Part shown: piece after piece, positions 1 through 7,905 of the stretch | How the letters are laid out: every line of letters starts with the position of its first letter | How positions within the stretch are numbered: the first letter of the stretch is position 1 | Source of the DNA: Verrucomicrobiales bacterium | GTDB lineage: Bacteria > Verrucomicrobiota > Verrucomicrobiia > Verrucomicrobiales > DEV007 | Direction: 5' to 3' | NCBI GenBank assembly: GCA_022424805.1 | Contig: JAKMGR010000171.1 | Span: 1 to 11,337, forward strand | Length of the DNA: 11,337 nucleotides | Notes under the pieces: generated by a model | The model's input: the letters and a program-made list of their open reading frames with translations, nothing else | What the model was told of the DNA's origin: nothing | The model's database searches: none | Translations under genes and position numbers: made by a program

Positions 1-1290
1 CGCTACGTTCAGTATGAGGCTGAGGCAAAAGAGGGCAAAATCATAGGGAAGGAAGTTGAAGCGATCGAGCTCTGGAAGAAAATGCTCAAAGCGATCTTCG
101 AGACCGGTCATCCTTGGATTACATTCAAGGATCCCTGCAACCTCCGCAGTCCGCAGGATCACACCGGTGTAATTCACAGCTCGAACCTCTGCACTGAGAT
201 CACGCTCAACACCTCGGCTGACGAGACCGCTGTCTGCAACCTAGGTTCCATCGTTCTTGACTCGCATCTGAAGGATGATGGAGAGCTCGATCTCGAAAAA
301 CTGCGCGAGACTGTTCGCGTCGCGGTTCGGGCTCTCGACAACGTGATCGACATCAACTTCTACCCAACTGAGTCTGCCCAGAATGCAAACCAGCGCCACC
401 GTCCCGTCGGACTCGGCGTCATGGGGCTGCAGAATGCGCTCTTTGTTCGCAACACTCCTTTCGCGAGTCAAGAGGCAGTCGATTTCAACGATGAATTCAT
501 GGAGGCAATCGCCTACTTTGCCTACGAGGCCTCAAGCGACCTTGCTGCCGAGCGTGGAAGCTACTCGACCTTCGAAGGATCGAAGTGGCATCGCGGCATG
601 CTTCCGCCAGACACTCTCGACCTTCTCGAAGAAGAGCGTGGGGAAATGGTCGATGTTCCTCGTGGTGGCAAAATGGATTGGGACGTGCTTCGCGAAAAGA
701 TCCAAACGCAGGGCATGCGCAACAGCAATGTGCTCGCGATTGCTCCGACTGCGACGATCTCAAACATCATGGGTAGCACGCCGTGCATCGAACCAACCTT
801 CAAGAACATGTTTGTGAAGGGCAACCTCTCCGGAGACTTCATCGTGCTGAACAGCCACCTCGTCGATGATCTCAAGAAGCTCAATCTCTGGGGACAAGAA
901 ATGGTTGATCGCCTGAAGTACTATGACGGAGAGCTCGTCGACATCGACGAAATTCCGCAGGAGTTGAAAGACAAATACTCAACTGCATTTGCCATCGATT
1001 ATACATGGCTCGTCCAGGCAGCCGCTCGCCGTCAGAAGTGGATCGATCAAGCGCAGTCCGTAAATCTCTTCCTCGCGACACCCGATTTGAAGACGCTGTC
1101 TCACATGTATCGTGATGCTTGGCGCAAGGGTCTCAAAACGACCTACTACCTCCGCACCCAGCAGGCTTCCAACATAGAGAAGGCAACCGTCGAGTCGAAG
1201 AAGGAAGTCCGCATTTACAGCGAAGAGGAAAAAGCCCAGTGCTCTCTTGAAGCATTAATGAATGGCGACGAGTGCGAAGCCTGTCAGTAG
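1..1290 (+). CDS. nrdA: Ribonucleoside-diphosphate reductase alpha subunit, class I (3' part)
   Basis: This is the large subunit of aerobic ribonucleotide reductase, which reduces ribonucleoside diphosphates to deoxyribonucleotides together with the radical-generating beta subunit. The frame is open from base 1, so the 5' end lies outside the window and 429 C-terminal residues are visible. Counting from base 1, the active-site block SNLCTEI sits at residues 61-67. C64 is the expected thiyl-radical cysteine, with N62 and E66 as its catalytic partners, and C79 in ETAVCNLGS is a likely redox cysteine. [19 protein letters not shown] and the radical-transfer tyrosine pair in TTYYLRT are all present. 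The C-terminus ends in CEACQ, the expected swinging redox pair. There is no B12-binding domain, so class I rather than class II is inferred. nrdB is not immediately downstream. The gene ends before a strong terminator and converges with carB. Confidence 0.95.
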   Translation, partial: RYVQYEAEAKEGKIIGKEVEAIELWKKMLKAIFETGHPWITFKDPCNLRSPQDHTGVIHSSNLCTEITLNTSADETAVCNLGSIVLDSHLKDDGELDLEKLRETVRVAVRALDNVIDINFYPTESAQNANQRHRPVGLGVMGLQNALFVRNTPFASQEAVDFNDEFMEAIAYFAYEASSDLAAERGSYSTFEGSKWHRGMLPPDTLDLLEEERGEMVDVPRGGKMDWDVLREKIQTQGMRNSNVLAIAPTATISNIMGSTPCIEPTFKNMFVKGNLSGDFIVLNSHLVDDLKKLNLWGQEMVDRLKYYDGELVDIDEIPQELKDKYSTAFAIDYTWLVQAAARRQKWIDQAQSVNLFLATPDLKTLSHMYRDAWRKGLKTTYYLRTQQASNIEKATVESKKEVRIYSEEEKAQCSLEALMNGDECEACQ

Positions 1291-1325
1291 GATCTGATAG
1301 GCAGCAGACAAATCTCCGTAAATTT

Positions 1326-1362
1326 AAAAAGTCGCCGTGGGAAATCCGCGGCGGCTTTTTTT
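1326..1362. terminator. Bidirectional intrinsic terminator after nrdA
   Basis: The stem GTCGCCGTGG (1331-1340) pairs with CCGCGGCGGC (1346-1355) around a five-base loop, giving ten pairs including two G-U wobbles. On the + strand it is followed by seven T (1356-1362). On the - strand the same hairpin is followed by five T (complement of 1326-1330). It therefore suits both nrdA readout and carB readout arriving from the other side. It begins 41 bases after the nrdA stop. Confidence 0.9.
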
Positions 1363-1413
1363 CTGGATATTAGTTCTTGGTTGGTCGTAGTTGGTGGCTG
1401 GATATTTTCGAGA

Positions 1414-1560
1414 ATGCGCACACAGGCTTCTGGCTTATGTTTCTCGCCTGCATCTTTTTCGGCATTGTTCTCGATGGTCATCTACGCCATGATTGTCTGG
1501 CGGCTGGACCGATGGGAGAAAGAGCCTGTTTCCCTGCTGATTGCAGGCAGGAGCCGCTGG
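1414..1560 (+). pseudogene. Probable remnant of a PrsW-type intramembrane protease (N-terminal fragment)
   Basis: In the frame starting at ATG 1414, a hydrophobic stretch (SALFSMVIYAMIVW) is followed directly by RLDRWEKEPVSLLIA. That arrangement, a transmembrane helix then an R-x-D-R-[YW]-E-x-E-P-like motif and more hydrophobic residues, resembles the N-terminus of PrsW-family (M82) membrane proteases as I remember them. The resemblance stops at about 1547. The frame then becomes basic and polar, and runs on into the antisense of the carB 3' end. The catalytic glutamate motifs of the family are not present. I read it as a decayed fragment of about 45 codons. A chance hydrophobic reading frame is the main alternative. 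No ribosome binding site is seen. Confidence 0.35.
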
Positions 1561-1584
1561 AAAATTCGTTCCTGTGACTTCGAA

Positions 1585-4500
1585 TCAAAGCCCGTGAAAT
1601 TCCTGCAATGGCATCACCCCAAGCTCAGCTGCCTTCTGTGATCGGATCGCTCCGACACAGGCACGAGCAGCTCGCATCGTCGTAATGATAGGCACCCGGT
1701 TTGCGAGAGCTCCACTGCGAATTCGAACTTCGTCGCGGCGCGGCACGCGGCCGCTCGGGCGATTGATTACCATCGCAATTTCACCGTTCTTGATCATGTC
1801 GAGCACATTAGGTCGACCCTCGGCAAGTTTGGACAACCTGTGAACTGGGACTCCCTCTTCCTTCATGCGAGCAGCCGTTCCCGAGGTAGAGAAAATGGTA
1901 AATCCCATTTCGCTGAACTCACGAGCCATTTCTACTGCGGCATCTTTATCAGAGTCTTTCACACTGATGAAAATATTCCCCTCCAGCGGCAGAGCCGACG
2001 ATGCTGCCATCTGCGCTTTGGCATAGGCCATTCCGAGATCAGCGTCGATCCCCATCACTTCGCCAGTCGATTTCATCTCAGGCCCGAGACTGATATCGAT
2101 GCCGGGAAATTTGGCGAATGGGAAGACCGCTTCTTTAACTGAGTAGTGCTCGGGATGAATAGATTCGGTAAACCCGAGATCAACCAGCTTTTCTCCTGCC
2201 ATCACTTTTGCAGCCAGCTTTGCGAGCGGAACGCCGATCGCTTTGGATACAAATGGAACCGTGCGCGAGGCACGAGGATTCACTTCGATGACGTAGAGTT
2301 CCTCATCCTTTACCGCGAACTGAATATTCATGAGGCCACGCACCTCGAGCTCATTCGCGAGATCTTTCGCAGCAGAAGAAATCTTCTCGCGCATCGGATC
2401 GCTGAGTGAAAAGGAAGGGATCACACAGGCACTGTCTCCACTGTGGATTCCGGCCTCTTCAATGTGCTCCATGATTGCTCCGACTACGGTCGTTTCTCCA
2501 TCGGAGATGCAATCGACGTCCACCTCGGTGGCGTCTTCGAGAAAGCGATCAACGAGAACAGGACGATCCGGACCGGCGTCGACTGCACCCTTCATGTATT
2601 CGCGGAGCGCCTCGTCGTTGTAAACAATCATCATGGCTCGACCGCCGAGCACGAAGGACGGACGAACGAGAACCGGATAGCCGATCTCTTTCGCAATTTC
2701 GACCGCTTCATCAGCTGAGACAGCGGTCCCAGCTGGAGCCTGCTGGAGCCCCAGCTTGTCAAGAAGGGCTGAGAAAAATTTCCGGTCTTCGGCCTGCTCG
2801 ATACTCTTGGGAGAGGTTCCAATAATATTGCAGCCGTGTCGCTCCAAATCAGCCGCGAGGTTCAGTGGGGTCTGCCCACCGAACTGAACGATGACGCCCC
2901 AGCATTCCTCTTGCTCATAAATATTGAGGGCATCCTCCAGGGTGAGCGGTTCAAAATAGAGTTTATCGCTGGTGTCGTAGTCAGTCGAAACCGTCTCCGG
3001 GTTTGAATTCACCATGATGGTTTCAAACCCGAGTTCCTTGAGAGCGAAAGACGCGTGCACGCAACAGTAGTCGAACTCAATCCCCTGCCCGATCCGGTTG
3101 GGACCGCCGCCAAGGATCATCACCTTACGTTTGTCGCTCTCGCGAGCCTCATTTTCAATTCCGTAAGTCGAGTAGTAATATGGAGTGTAGGCCTCGAACT
3201 CCGCCGCGCAGGTATCGACGAGTCGATAGGTTGGCACGACGCCGGCTTCTTTGCGCTTTGCCCGGACCTCATCCTGAGTCGCTCCGGTAATATGAGCGAG
3301 CTGCAAATCGGAATAGCCAAGCTTTTTGGCGCGAAGGAAATCGAGTTGATCCAAGTCCGTTCCTAACTCTTTTTCCCTCGTAAGGATGTCCTCAATGTTT
3401 TTGAGAAACCAAGGATCGATTTTCGAGAGGTCAAAAATTTCTTCCAGCGTTAAGCCTGCCTCATAGGCGAGGCGGACGAAAAAGATCCGCTCAGCGTTCG
3501 GCGTAGCGAGGCGCTCGCGGATATAATCAAGATCCGGCGTTCCATCTTTGCCATCCGCTCCAAGTCCGAAACGACCTGTTTCTAGTGAACGCAATGCTTT
3601 CTGCAGCGATTCCTTGAAGGTCCGGCCAATCGACATAGCCTCACCCACGCTCTTCATCTGCGTTGTTAAAGTGGCATCAGCATCAGAGAATTTCTCGAAG
3701 GTAAATCGCGGCAGCTTCACTACGCAGTAATCGATCGAGGGCTCAAAACTGGCTGGCGTCTCCCGTGTGATGTCGTTCGGGATTTCGTCGAGCGTGTATC
3801 CCACCGCGAGCTTGGCCGCGATCTTCGCAATCGGAAAACCGGTCGCCTTGGATGCCAGAGCAGACGACCGCGAAACCCGCGGGTTCATCTCGATCACGAT
3901 CATGCGACCATTCTCCGGGTTTACCGAAAACTGAATATTCGAACCACCCGTCTCGACCCCGATTTCGCGGATGATGGCAAAAGATGCGTCACGCATCAGC
4001 TGATACTCGCGGTCGGTCAGCGTCTGCGCCGGCGCCACCGTGATCGAATCTCCGGTATGGACGCCCATCGGATCAAAGTTCTCGATCGAGCAGATCACGA
4101 CACAGTTGTCGGCGTGGTCCCGCATGACCTCCATCTCGTATTCTTTCCAGCCGAGCAGCGACTCTTCAACAAGGACCTCTGTAACAGGCGAAAGGTCGAG
4201 TCCGCGACGCACAATCGTTTCAAACTCCTCGCGATTGTACCCGATTCCACCGCCCGAACCACCAAGCGTGTATGCCGGGCGGATAATGAGCGGATACGAT
4301 CCAATTTCAGCAGCGATTTCGAGAGCTTCGTCGAGCGTGTGGGCAACTCCCGACTGTGGCATGTCGAGACCGATTTTCTGCATCGCCTGCTTGAAAAGAA
4401 GTCGGTCCTCACCCTTCTCAATCGCGTCAGCCTTCGCGCCAATCATCTTCACACCGGCCTTATCAAGATAGCCAGATCGGAAAAGCTCCATTGAGGTGTT

Positions 4501-4788
4501 GAGAGCGGTTTGTCCACCCAGCGTCGGGAGCAGCGCGTCGGGCTTTTCTTTCTCGATGATTTTCTGAACCACTTCCGGCGTGATCGGCTCGACATAAGTC
4601 TTAGCCGCGAACTCAGGGTCCGTCATGATCGTTGCCGGATTCGAGTTCACGAGAACAACCGTGTACCCCTCTTCCTGAAGAGCTTTACAGGCTTGCACCC
4701 CGGAATAATCAAACTCACACCCTTGCCCAATAACAATGGGGCCGGAACCAATCAGAAGGATTTTTTTAATCGACGTGTCGCGAGGCAT
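1585..4788 (-). CDS. carB: Carbamoyl-phosphate synthase large subunit
   Basis: This is the large chain of carbamoyl-phosphate synthase. It makes carbamoyl phosphate from bicarbonate, two ATP and ammonia delivered by the small (glutaminase) subunit, feeding pyrimidine and arginine synthesis in the cytoplasm. At 1067 residues it is full length (E. coli CarB is about 1073) and near-collinear with it. The N-terminal ATP-grasp half (about 1-400) has [34 protein letters not shown] and [18 protein letters not shown]. An oligomerisation linker (about 401-550) follows. The second ATP-grasp half (about 551-935) has [43 protein letters not shown] and [16 protein letters not shown]. The C-terminal MGS-like allosteric domain (about 936-1067) keeps an FSTSGTAA ligand loop and a downstream KNGE-VIN segment. 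The start is ATG 4788, with no clear Shine-Dalgarno. carA is not adjacent. No lesion is visible. Confidence 0.98.
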   Translation of the reverse strand: MPRDTSIKKILLIGSGPIVIGQGCEFDYSGVQACKALQEEGYTVVLVNSNPATIMTDPEFAAKTYVEPITPEVVQKIIEKEKPDALLPTLGGQTALNTSMELFRSGYLDKAGVKMIGAKADAIEKGEDRLLFKQAMQKIGLDMPQSGVAHTLDEALEIAAEIGSYPLIIRPAYTLGGSGGGIGYNREEFETIVRRGLDLSPVTEVLVEESLLGWKEYEMEVMRDHADNCVVICSIENFDPMGVHTGDSITVAPAQTLTDREYQLMRDASFAIIREIGVETGGSNIQFSVNPENGRMIVIEMNPRVSRSSALASKATGFPIAKIAAKLAVGYTLDEIPNDITRETPASFEPSIDYCVVKLPRFTFEKFSDADATLTTQMKSVGEAMSIGRTFKESLQKALRSLETGRFGLGADGKDGTPDLDYIRERLATPNAERIFFVRLAYEAGLTLEEIFDLSKIDPWFLKNIEDILTREKELGTDLDQLDFLRAKKLGYSDLQLAHITGATQDEVRAKRKEAGVVPTYRLVDTCAAEFEAYTPYYYSTYGIENEARESDKRKVMILGGGPNRIGQGIEFDYCCVHASFALKELGFETIMVNSNPETVSTDYDTSDKLYFEPLTLEDALNIYEQEECWGVIVQFGGQTPLNLAADLERHGCNIIGTSPKSIEQAEDRKFFSALLDKLGLQQAPAGTAVSADEAVEIAKEIGYPVLVRPSFVLGGRAMMIVYNDEALREYMKGAVDAGPDRPVLVDRFLEDATEVDVDCISDGETTVVGAIMEHIEEAGIHSGDSACVIPSFSLSDPMREKISSAAKDLANELEVRGLMNIQFAVKDEELYVIEVNPRASRTVPFVSKAIGVPLAKLAAKVMAGEKLVDLGFTESIHPEHYSVKEAVFPFAKFPGIDISLGPEMKSTGEVMGIDADLGMAYAKAQMAASSALPLEGNIFISVKDSDKDAAVEMAREFSEMGFTIFSTSGTAARMKEEGVPVHRLSKLAEGRPNVLDMIKNGEIAMVINRPSGRVPRRDEVRIRSGALANRVPIITTMRAARACVGAIRSQKAAELGVMPLQEFHGL

Positions 4789-4913
4789 GAAATCGAAGGG
4801 TAAAATTTGTCACCACTTGCATCGGGAATCCCTCTTGGCAATGGTGGAATTGGGGTTTTTGACTTTCGAGAAGAAAAAATTGCTCTTCCTAGGCAGCCCA
4901 CCATCCTTTCTTT

Positions 4914-4922
4914 TGCTATAAA
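4914..4922 (+). promoter_or_regulatory. Extended -10 promoter element
   Basis: TGCTATAAA combines the TGn extension with a TATAAA hexamer (4917-4922). No -35 hexamer lies 16-18 bases upstream, which extended -10 promoters can tolerate. The predicted start is near 4929, a few bases before the first hairpin arm at 4932. Confidence 0.5.
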
Positions 4923-4928
4923 AGGAAG

Positions 4929-5023
4929 AGACTCGGTCAGCTGGCGCAGGAAAAACCCCCGTAAAACCTGCAAAAGATTTGCTGACCGAGCCTCATTTCA
5001 AGAGATTGTGGTCTCTTGTTTTT
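4929..5023 (+). ncRNA. Candidate small structured RNA or attenuator leader
   Basis: The predicted transcript is about 95 nt. It opens with a perfect 10-bp stem, CTCGGTCAGC (4932-4941) with GCTGACCGAG (4981-4990). This encloses asymmetric internal loops (4942-4945 and 4972-4980), an inner stem GCAGG/CCTGC (4946-4950 and 4967-4971) and a 16-base apical loop containing CCCCC. It ends in an intrinsic terminator on the same strand. The order promoter, structured domain, terminator fits a standalone sRNA. It equally fits a leader whose terminator controls the GNAT-yggS operon 124 bases further on. It does not match SRP RNA, 6S RNA, tmRNA or any riboswitch consensus I can recall. The exact 5' end is inferred from the -10 only. 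Confidence 0.45.
4999..5023 (+). terminator. Intrinsic terminator of the candidate RNA
   Basis: CAAGAGA (4999-5005) pairs perfectly with TCTCTTG (5012-5018) around a six-base loop and is followed directly by TTTTT (5019-5023). The - strand has no matching T run, so the signal is directional and cannot serve carB. A second copy of AAGAGAC at 4926-4932 could compete for GTCTCTT (5011-5017), which would disrupt the terminator. Confidence 0.75.
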
Positions 5024-5036
5024 CAACCCTTGGTTT

Positions 5037-5082
5037 GAGTGCGGAATCGATCATCGAAAATTCGAAGATCATCCCGCGCTCA
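5037..5082 (+). repeat. Imperfect hairpin in GNAT leader
   Basis: GAGTGCGG pairs with CCGCGCTC (one G-U) as the outer stem. Inside it, GATC and TCGA segments flank a mismatch and close on a four-base AAAT loop. It has no T run, so it is not a terminator. The folding is read by eye. Confidence 0.45.
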
Positions 5083-5092
5083 CGCCCTCAAG

Positions 5093-5116
5093 GAGCACTC
5101 GCCATGCCAAGTGCTC
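5093..5116 (+). repeat. Perfect 7-bp hairpin covering a Shine-Dalgarno
   Basis: GAGCACT (5093-5099) and AGTGCTC (5110-5116) are perfect inverted repeats around a ten-base loop. The 5' arm includes the end of the AAGGAG Shine-Dalgarno (5090-5095), and the loop contains the ATG (5104) of a nine-codon ORF, so folding would mask that initiation site. Confidence 0.5.
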
Positions 5117-5133
5117 TAACAACTATCGACTAA
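5104..5133 (+). CDS. Possible nine-codon leader peptide (MPSALTTID)
   Basis: ATG 5104 is preceded by AAGGAG at 5090-5095 with an eight-base spacer, which is the most canonical Shine-Dalgarno arrangement in the window. The ORF encodes MPSALTTID and ends at TAA 5131-5133, thirteen bases before the acetyltransferase ATG (5147), which has no Shine-Dalgarno of its own. Ribosomes ending here could reinitiate downstream. The peptide has no run of a single amino acid that would suggest classical amino-acid attenuation. It may be coincidental. Confidence 0.3.
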   Translation: MPSALTTID

Positions 5134-5146
5134 ATTGCCCCACTCT

Positions 5147-5638
5147 ATGAAAATCCGTCCCGTGACTGAGTCCGATATTCCGGACCTCCTCCAAATGATC
5201 CGCGAGCTTGCCGAGTTCGAAAAGCTTCTCGATCAGGTTGTTGCTACGGAGGAAAACTATCGCACCGCTCTGTTTGGCGAAAAACCGACAGCCGAAGCAC
5301 TTGTTGCCGAGAAAAGCGGAGAGTTGGTCGCCTACGCGATCTTTTTCTCCACATTCAGTTCCTTTCTCGGTCGGGCCGGGATCTGGCTGGAGGACGTTTA
5401 TGTTCGACCCTCATTCCGAAAACAGGGCGTTGGTCGTGATTTGCTTCGCGAGGTCGGGAGTATAGCGAAAGACCGAGGAGCGGGCCGCTATGAGTGGTGT
5501 GTGCTCGATTGGAATCAAAATGCGATTGATCTCTACACTCGCGTTGGGGGTGAAATCCTCGACGAGTGGCGTATCGTCCGCATGAACGAATCGGCCGTCG
5601 CCACCTTTGCTGATTCTGCCAACACTGCCGATTCATGA
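5147..5638 (+). CDS. GNAT N-acetyltransferase, SSAT/diamine acetyltransferase-like
   Basis: This 163-residue GNAT enzyme resembles the spermidine/spermine (or thialysine) N-acetyltransferase group, which moves acetyl from acetyl-CoA to a primary amine. The N-terminus IRPVTESDIPDLLQMIRELA and the following EFEK segment are typical of that group. The acetyl-CoA pyrophosphate loop is RKQGVG at residues 91-96, preceded by LEDVYVRP on beta 4. EWCVLDWNQNAIDLY gives the usual C-terminal motif B with Tyr130 as the likely general acid. I chose ATG 5147 over TTG 5135 because homologues begin directly with M-x-I-R-P; neither has a Shine-Dalgarno. The gene overlaps yggS by ATGA, so the two are probably translationally coupled. 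The true substrate cannot be told from sequence: polyamine, thialysine or another amine. Confidence 0.88.
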   Translation: MKIRPVTESDIPDLLQMIRELAEFEKLLDQVVATEENYRTALFGEKPTAEALVAEKSGELVAYAIFFSTFSSFLGRAGIWLEDVYVRPSFRKQGVGRDLLREVGSIAKDRGAGRYEWCVLDWNQNAIDLYTRVGGEILDEWRIVRMNESAVATFADSANTADS

Positions 5639-6321
5639 GTATTGCCGAAAACCTCCAGCGCGTGCAGCAAACCATCGCTGACGCAGCCAAAAAAGCCCGG
5701 CGTCCTACCGACGAAATTTCCTTGGTCGCCGTCAGCAAAACATGGCCCATCGAGGTAATTCAGGAAGCCGTCGATGCCGGGCATCGTGTATTTGGTGAAA
5801 ACAAAGTGCAGGAACTCAAGCAGAAAGTCCCCGCGATGGCAGACGATCTTCAGTGGCATGCGATTGGGCACCTTCAGAAAAACAAGGTTAGGAAAGTTCT
5901 TCCCCTCTGCACAATGATCCATAGCATCGATTCCGTCGCCCTAGCCGAGCGGATCGATCGCATCGCCGGAGAAGACGGGCTGAAAATCCAGGGACTGCTC
6001 CAGGTCAATATCGCCGAAGACGATACCAAATTTGGACTCACGGCGGAGGAAGCGAAGGTTGCCGCCGAAAAACTCTCTGGCCTGAGCAACTTGCAAATCC
6101 GCGGGCTCATGACCGTACCAGCCTTCGATCCAGAGCCGGAGAACGTCCGCCCACATTTTGCCAGATTGCGCGAACTTCGCGACGACATTGAGGCAAATTT
6201 CGGCGCATCAATACCCCACCTTTCCATGGGAATGAGCCACGATTTCCCCGTTGCGATTGAGGAGGGTGCGACCCTCGTGCGAGTCGGGTCGTCTATTTTT
6301 GGAAAGCGGGACTATACATAA
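5635..6321 (+). CDS. yggS: YggS/PROSC-family pyridoxal phosphate homeostasis protein
   Basis: This 228-residue protein is the single-domain, PLP-binding alanine-racemase-fold protein that buffers free pyridoxal phosphate and supports amino and keto acid balance in the cytoplasm. The expected landmarks are in order: LVAVSKTWP with PLP lysine K35, FGENKVQE, WHAIGHLQKNK, HSIDSVALAERI, LQVNIAEDDTKFGL, IRGLMTVPAF, LSMGMSHDFPVAIEEGATLVRVGSSIFGKR. The SMGMSxDF and RVGxxIFG motifs form the phosphate-binding part. Length is normal for the family. Its ATG overlaps the acetyltransferase stop (ATGA), and it is followed by a terminator at 6367-6407, so the two genes form a short operon. No family enzyme activity is expected. 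Confidence 0.95.
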   Translation: MSIAENLQRVQQTIADAAKKARRPTDEISLVAVSKTWPIEVIQEAVDAGHRVFGENKVQELKQKVPAMADDLQWHAIGHLQKNKVRKVLPLCTMIHSIDSVALAERIDRIAGEDGLKIQGLLQVNIAEDDTKFGLTAEEAKVAAEKLSGLSNLQIRGLMTVPAFDPEPENVRPHFARLRELRDDIEANFGASIPHLSMGMSHDFPVAIEEGATLVRVGSSIFGKRDYT

Positions 6322-6366
6322 ATTCGATCTTCACTCGGATTGAAAAGTTGGGAGTCGAAGAAGAAG

Positions 6367-6407
6367 GCTCTCCTGCGCAATTTCCCCATTGCCCACAGAG
6401 CGTTTTT
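6367..6407 (+). terminator. Intrinsic terminator of the GNAT-yggS operon
   Basis: GCTCT (6367-6371) pairs with AGAGC (6397-6401). Inside, GCAAT (6377-6381) pairs with ATTGC (6388-6392) around a six-base loop. The hairpin is followed by GTTTTT (6402-6407). It lies 45 bases after yggS and before the permease gene, which therefore should have its own promoter in 6408-6453. I could not identify that promoter. Confidence 0.65.
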
Positions 6408-6453
6408 CCGACAAGATCGCACCATCTCCTGAACCCAACCCCCGTCTTGTTTT

Positions 6454-7824
6454 ATGTCTGACGATACCAAACGCTCCCCGATGTTGGTGCTGAGCATCAT
6501 GATGTTTCTCCAGTTCTTCGTTTGGGGAACCTGGTTTTCTACGATCAACGTGGCTCTTGGCGCAGCAGGTCTCGAAGATTTTATTGGTGGTGCCTATGCC
6601 GCCGTTCCGCTTGGAGCGATCTTTGCGCCGCTCTTTCTCGGCCTGATTGCTGACCGCTTCTTCCCTTCCCAATTCATTATGGGAGTTCTTTTCCTTGTTG
6701 GCGGCGTCCTCATTTTTCTAGCGGGAGACGCAGCGGAAAAAGGGGATGGCCCGCTCATGTCGAAGCTCTTCCTGGCTCACATGCTCTGCTACATGCCGAC
6801 ACTTGGACTTGGCAATACGATCGGTTTCACGCACCTGAAGCGACTCGACTTCCCGAAAATCCGTGTTTGGGGAACGATCGGATGGATCGCTGCGGGTCTC
6901 ATGGTCGGAATGCTGGGCTGGAGCGCCGACCTTGGAATCATGAAATTGGCGGCGTTCGCTTCTTTCGCTCTCGGAGTGTTTTCCTTTTTCCTTCCTCACA
7001 CTCCCGCACCGGCAAAGGGCCAGAAAATCGACTTCAACACTTTATTGATGGTCGATGCCTGGAGGCTGCTGAAAAAGCCGTCGTTTCTCGTCTTCATGGT
7101 CAGCTCGCTGCTCATCTGCATTCCGCTAGCCTACTACTTTGGCATGACGGGTCCCTTTCTCACGAATGCCGGATTCACTGAGGCTGCCTCCACCATGACG
7201 ATCGGGCAGATGTCCGAAATCATTTTCATGCTCCTGATCCCGTTTTTCTTCCGACGTCTCGGAGTGAAGTGGATGATTATGGTAGGCATGCTGGCCTGGG
7301 TGGCTCGCTACTTGCTCTTCGCCTTTGGCGCTCCTGATCAAGTCGCATGGATGTTGTTTTTTGGGATCGCACTACATGGAATCTGCTACGACTTCTTTTT
7401 CGTGACTGGATTTATGTATACGGACCACGTCGCCCCGAAAGAGGTTCGCGGTCAGGCGCAAAGCTTGCTTGTCTTTGTAACTCAGGGCATAGGAATGTGG
7501 ATCGGTTACGCCATTGTATTCGGACACAAGTTGATTCCCGGCTACGCTGGCCAGGCCGCAAACCTCACAGATTCCGGCAGTCTTTCCACCGCCATAAAGG
7601 AAGCTCGTGGAGACGAGGAACTGACCTTTCTTCAGTCCCTCGGAAAAATGTTTTCCGTAAAAATGCCCGATGGCATCGACGCAGACCTTCTCTCCAAAAC
7701 AATGGAGCAATGGAAAGCTTTCTGGATGGTTCCGGCCATCATGGCTTTCGTGATCGCAGTGCTTTTCTTTGCCACTTTCTGGGACAAATCCCAGGTCGCT
7801 GAAGACGAGTCGGCTGAGTCTTAA
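6454..7824 (+). CDS. MFS permease, nucleoside:H+ symporter (NupG/XapB-like)
   Basis: This 456-residue inner-membrane protein with about twelve hydrophobic segments belongs to the nucleoside:proton symporter branch of the major facilitator superfamily. The first helix region MMFLQFFVWGTWFSTINVAL, the LGLIADRFF loop after helix 2 and RVWGTIGWIAAG (137-148) after a cytoplasmic loop are typical of that branch. It is longer than NupG (about 418) because of an insert of roughly 50 residues before the final helix (starting near GYAGQAANL), rich in charged residues. The C-terminus is acidic (EDESAES). PVC and Bacteroidetes members of this family often sit beside Gfo/Idh/MocA oxidoreductases, as here (82-bp gap). 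The substrate may therefore be a nucleoside or a related sugar compound. No Shine-Dalgarno precedes ATG 6454. Confidence 0.85.
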   Translation: MSDDTKRSPMLVLSIMMFLQFFVWGTWFSTINVALGAAGLEDFIGGAYAAVPLGAIFAPLFLGLIADRFFPSQFIMGVLFLVGGVLIFLAGDAAEKGDGPLMSKLFLAHMLCYMPTLGLGNTIGFTHLKRLDFPKIRVWGTIGWIAAGLMVGMLGWSADLGIMKLAAFASFALGVFSFFLPHTPAPAKGQKIDFNTLLMVDAWRLLKKPSFLVFMVSSLLICIPLAYYFGMTGPFLTNAGFTEAASTMTIGQMSEIIFMLLIPFFFRRLGVKWMIMVGMLAWVARYLLFAFGAPDQVAWMLFFGIALHGICYDFFFVTGFMYTDHVAPKEVRGQAQSLLVFVTQGIGMWIGYAIVFGHKLIPGYAGQAANLTDSGSLSTAIKEARGDEELTFLQSLGKMFSVKMPDGIDADLLSKTMEQWKAFWMVPAIMAFVIAVLFFATFWDKSQVAEDESAES

Positions 7825-7834
7825 TTCAGCAACC

Positions 7835-7889
7835 AACAGGGTTACCTCAATTACCTGATCCTGTTTGGTCCGCGACCCAACCCTGTTTG
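7835..7889 (+). repeat. Inverted repeat with two alternative partners between permease and oxidoreductase
   Basis: AACAGGGTT (7835-7843) is a perfect inverted repeat of AACCCTGTT (7879-7887) across a 35-base loop. The 8-mer CCTGTTTG occurs twice (7860-7867 and 7882-7889), so the 5' arm can pair with either copy. GGTC-CGC-GACC forms a small stem inside the loop. There is no good T run afterwards, so it is more likely a processing or attenuation structure than a strong terminator. Confidence 0.45.
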
Positions 7890-7905
7890 ATTTGTCCGGA
7901 ATACC

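Larger units (their letters stand above)
1291..1584. other. Convergent intergenic region nrdA / carB
   Basis: This 294-bp region lies between two converging genes. It contains the bidirectional terminator (1326-1362) and the possible PrsW fossil. There is also a small perfect hairpin CCTGC-N5-GCAGG near 1532-1546 with no T run. I see no second terminator close to the carB stop, so carB transcripts probably run about 220 bases past the stop to the shared terminator. Confidence 0.6.
4789..5146. other. Structured divergent intergenic region carB / GNAT-yggS
   Basis: This 358-bp gap separates carB (-) from the acetyltransferase (+). On the + strand it holds, in order, an extended -10 element (4914-4922), a long hairpin (4932-4990), an intrinsic terminator (4999-5023), an imperfect hairpin (5037-5082), a perfect 7-bp hairpin (5093-5116) and a short leader ORF with a Shine-Dalgarno (5090-5133). 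The carB-proximal part (4789-4910) shows no convincing carB promoter to my eye. A reading frame spans 4807-5133 but does not look like a gene. Confidence 0.7.

Noticed and set aside
1530..1548. CCTGC-N5-GCAGG as a terminator for carB
   Set aside because: No T run follows on the - strand; it is a short palindrome only.
1377..1577. A 66-codon frame overlapping the PrsW-like frame
   Set aside because: Its hydrophobic part comes from the same bases out of frame; only the 1414 frame gives the RLDRWEKEP motif.
4859..4887. TTGACT as a -35 element upstream of the candidate RNA
   Set aside because: Seventeen bases downstream is GCTCTT, not a -10, and the spacing to TATAAA at 4917 is far too long.
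4932..4990. Known RNA such as SRP RNA, 6S RNA or a catalogued riboswitch
   Set aside because: None of the conserved loop or helix signatures of those families is visible, so it is left as unassigned.
4807..5133. A 108-codon open frame across the carB-GNAT gap
   Set aside because: It begins with a non-ATG start, overlaps the promoter, two hairpins and the terminator, and its protein has no recognisable domain or ribosome binding site.
5135..5146. TTG start for the acetyltransferase
   Set aside because: It adds only MPHS; homologues start at M-x-I-R-P, matching ATG 5147.
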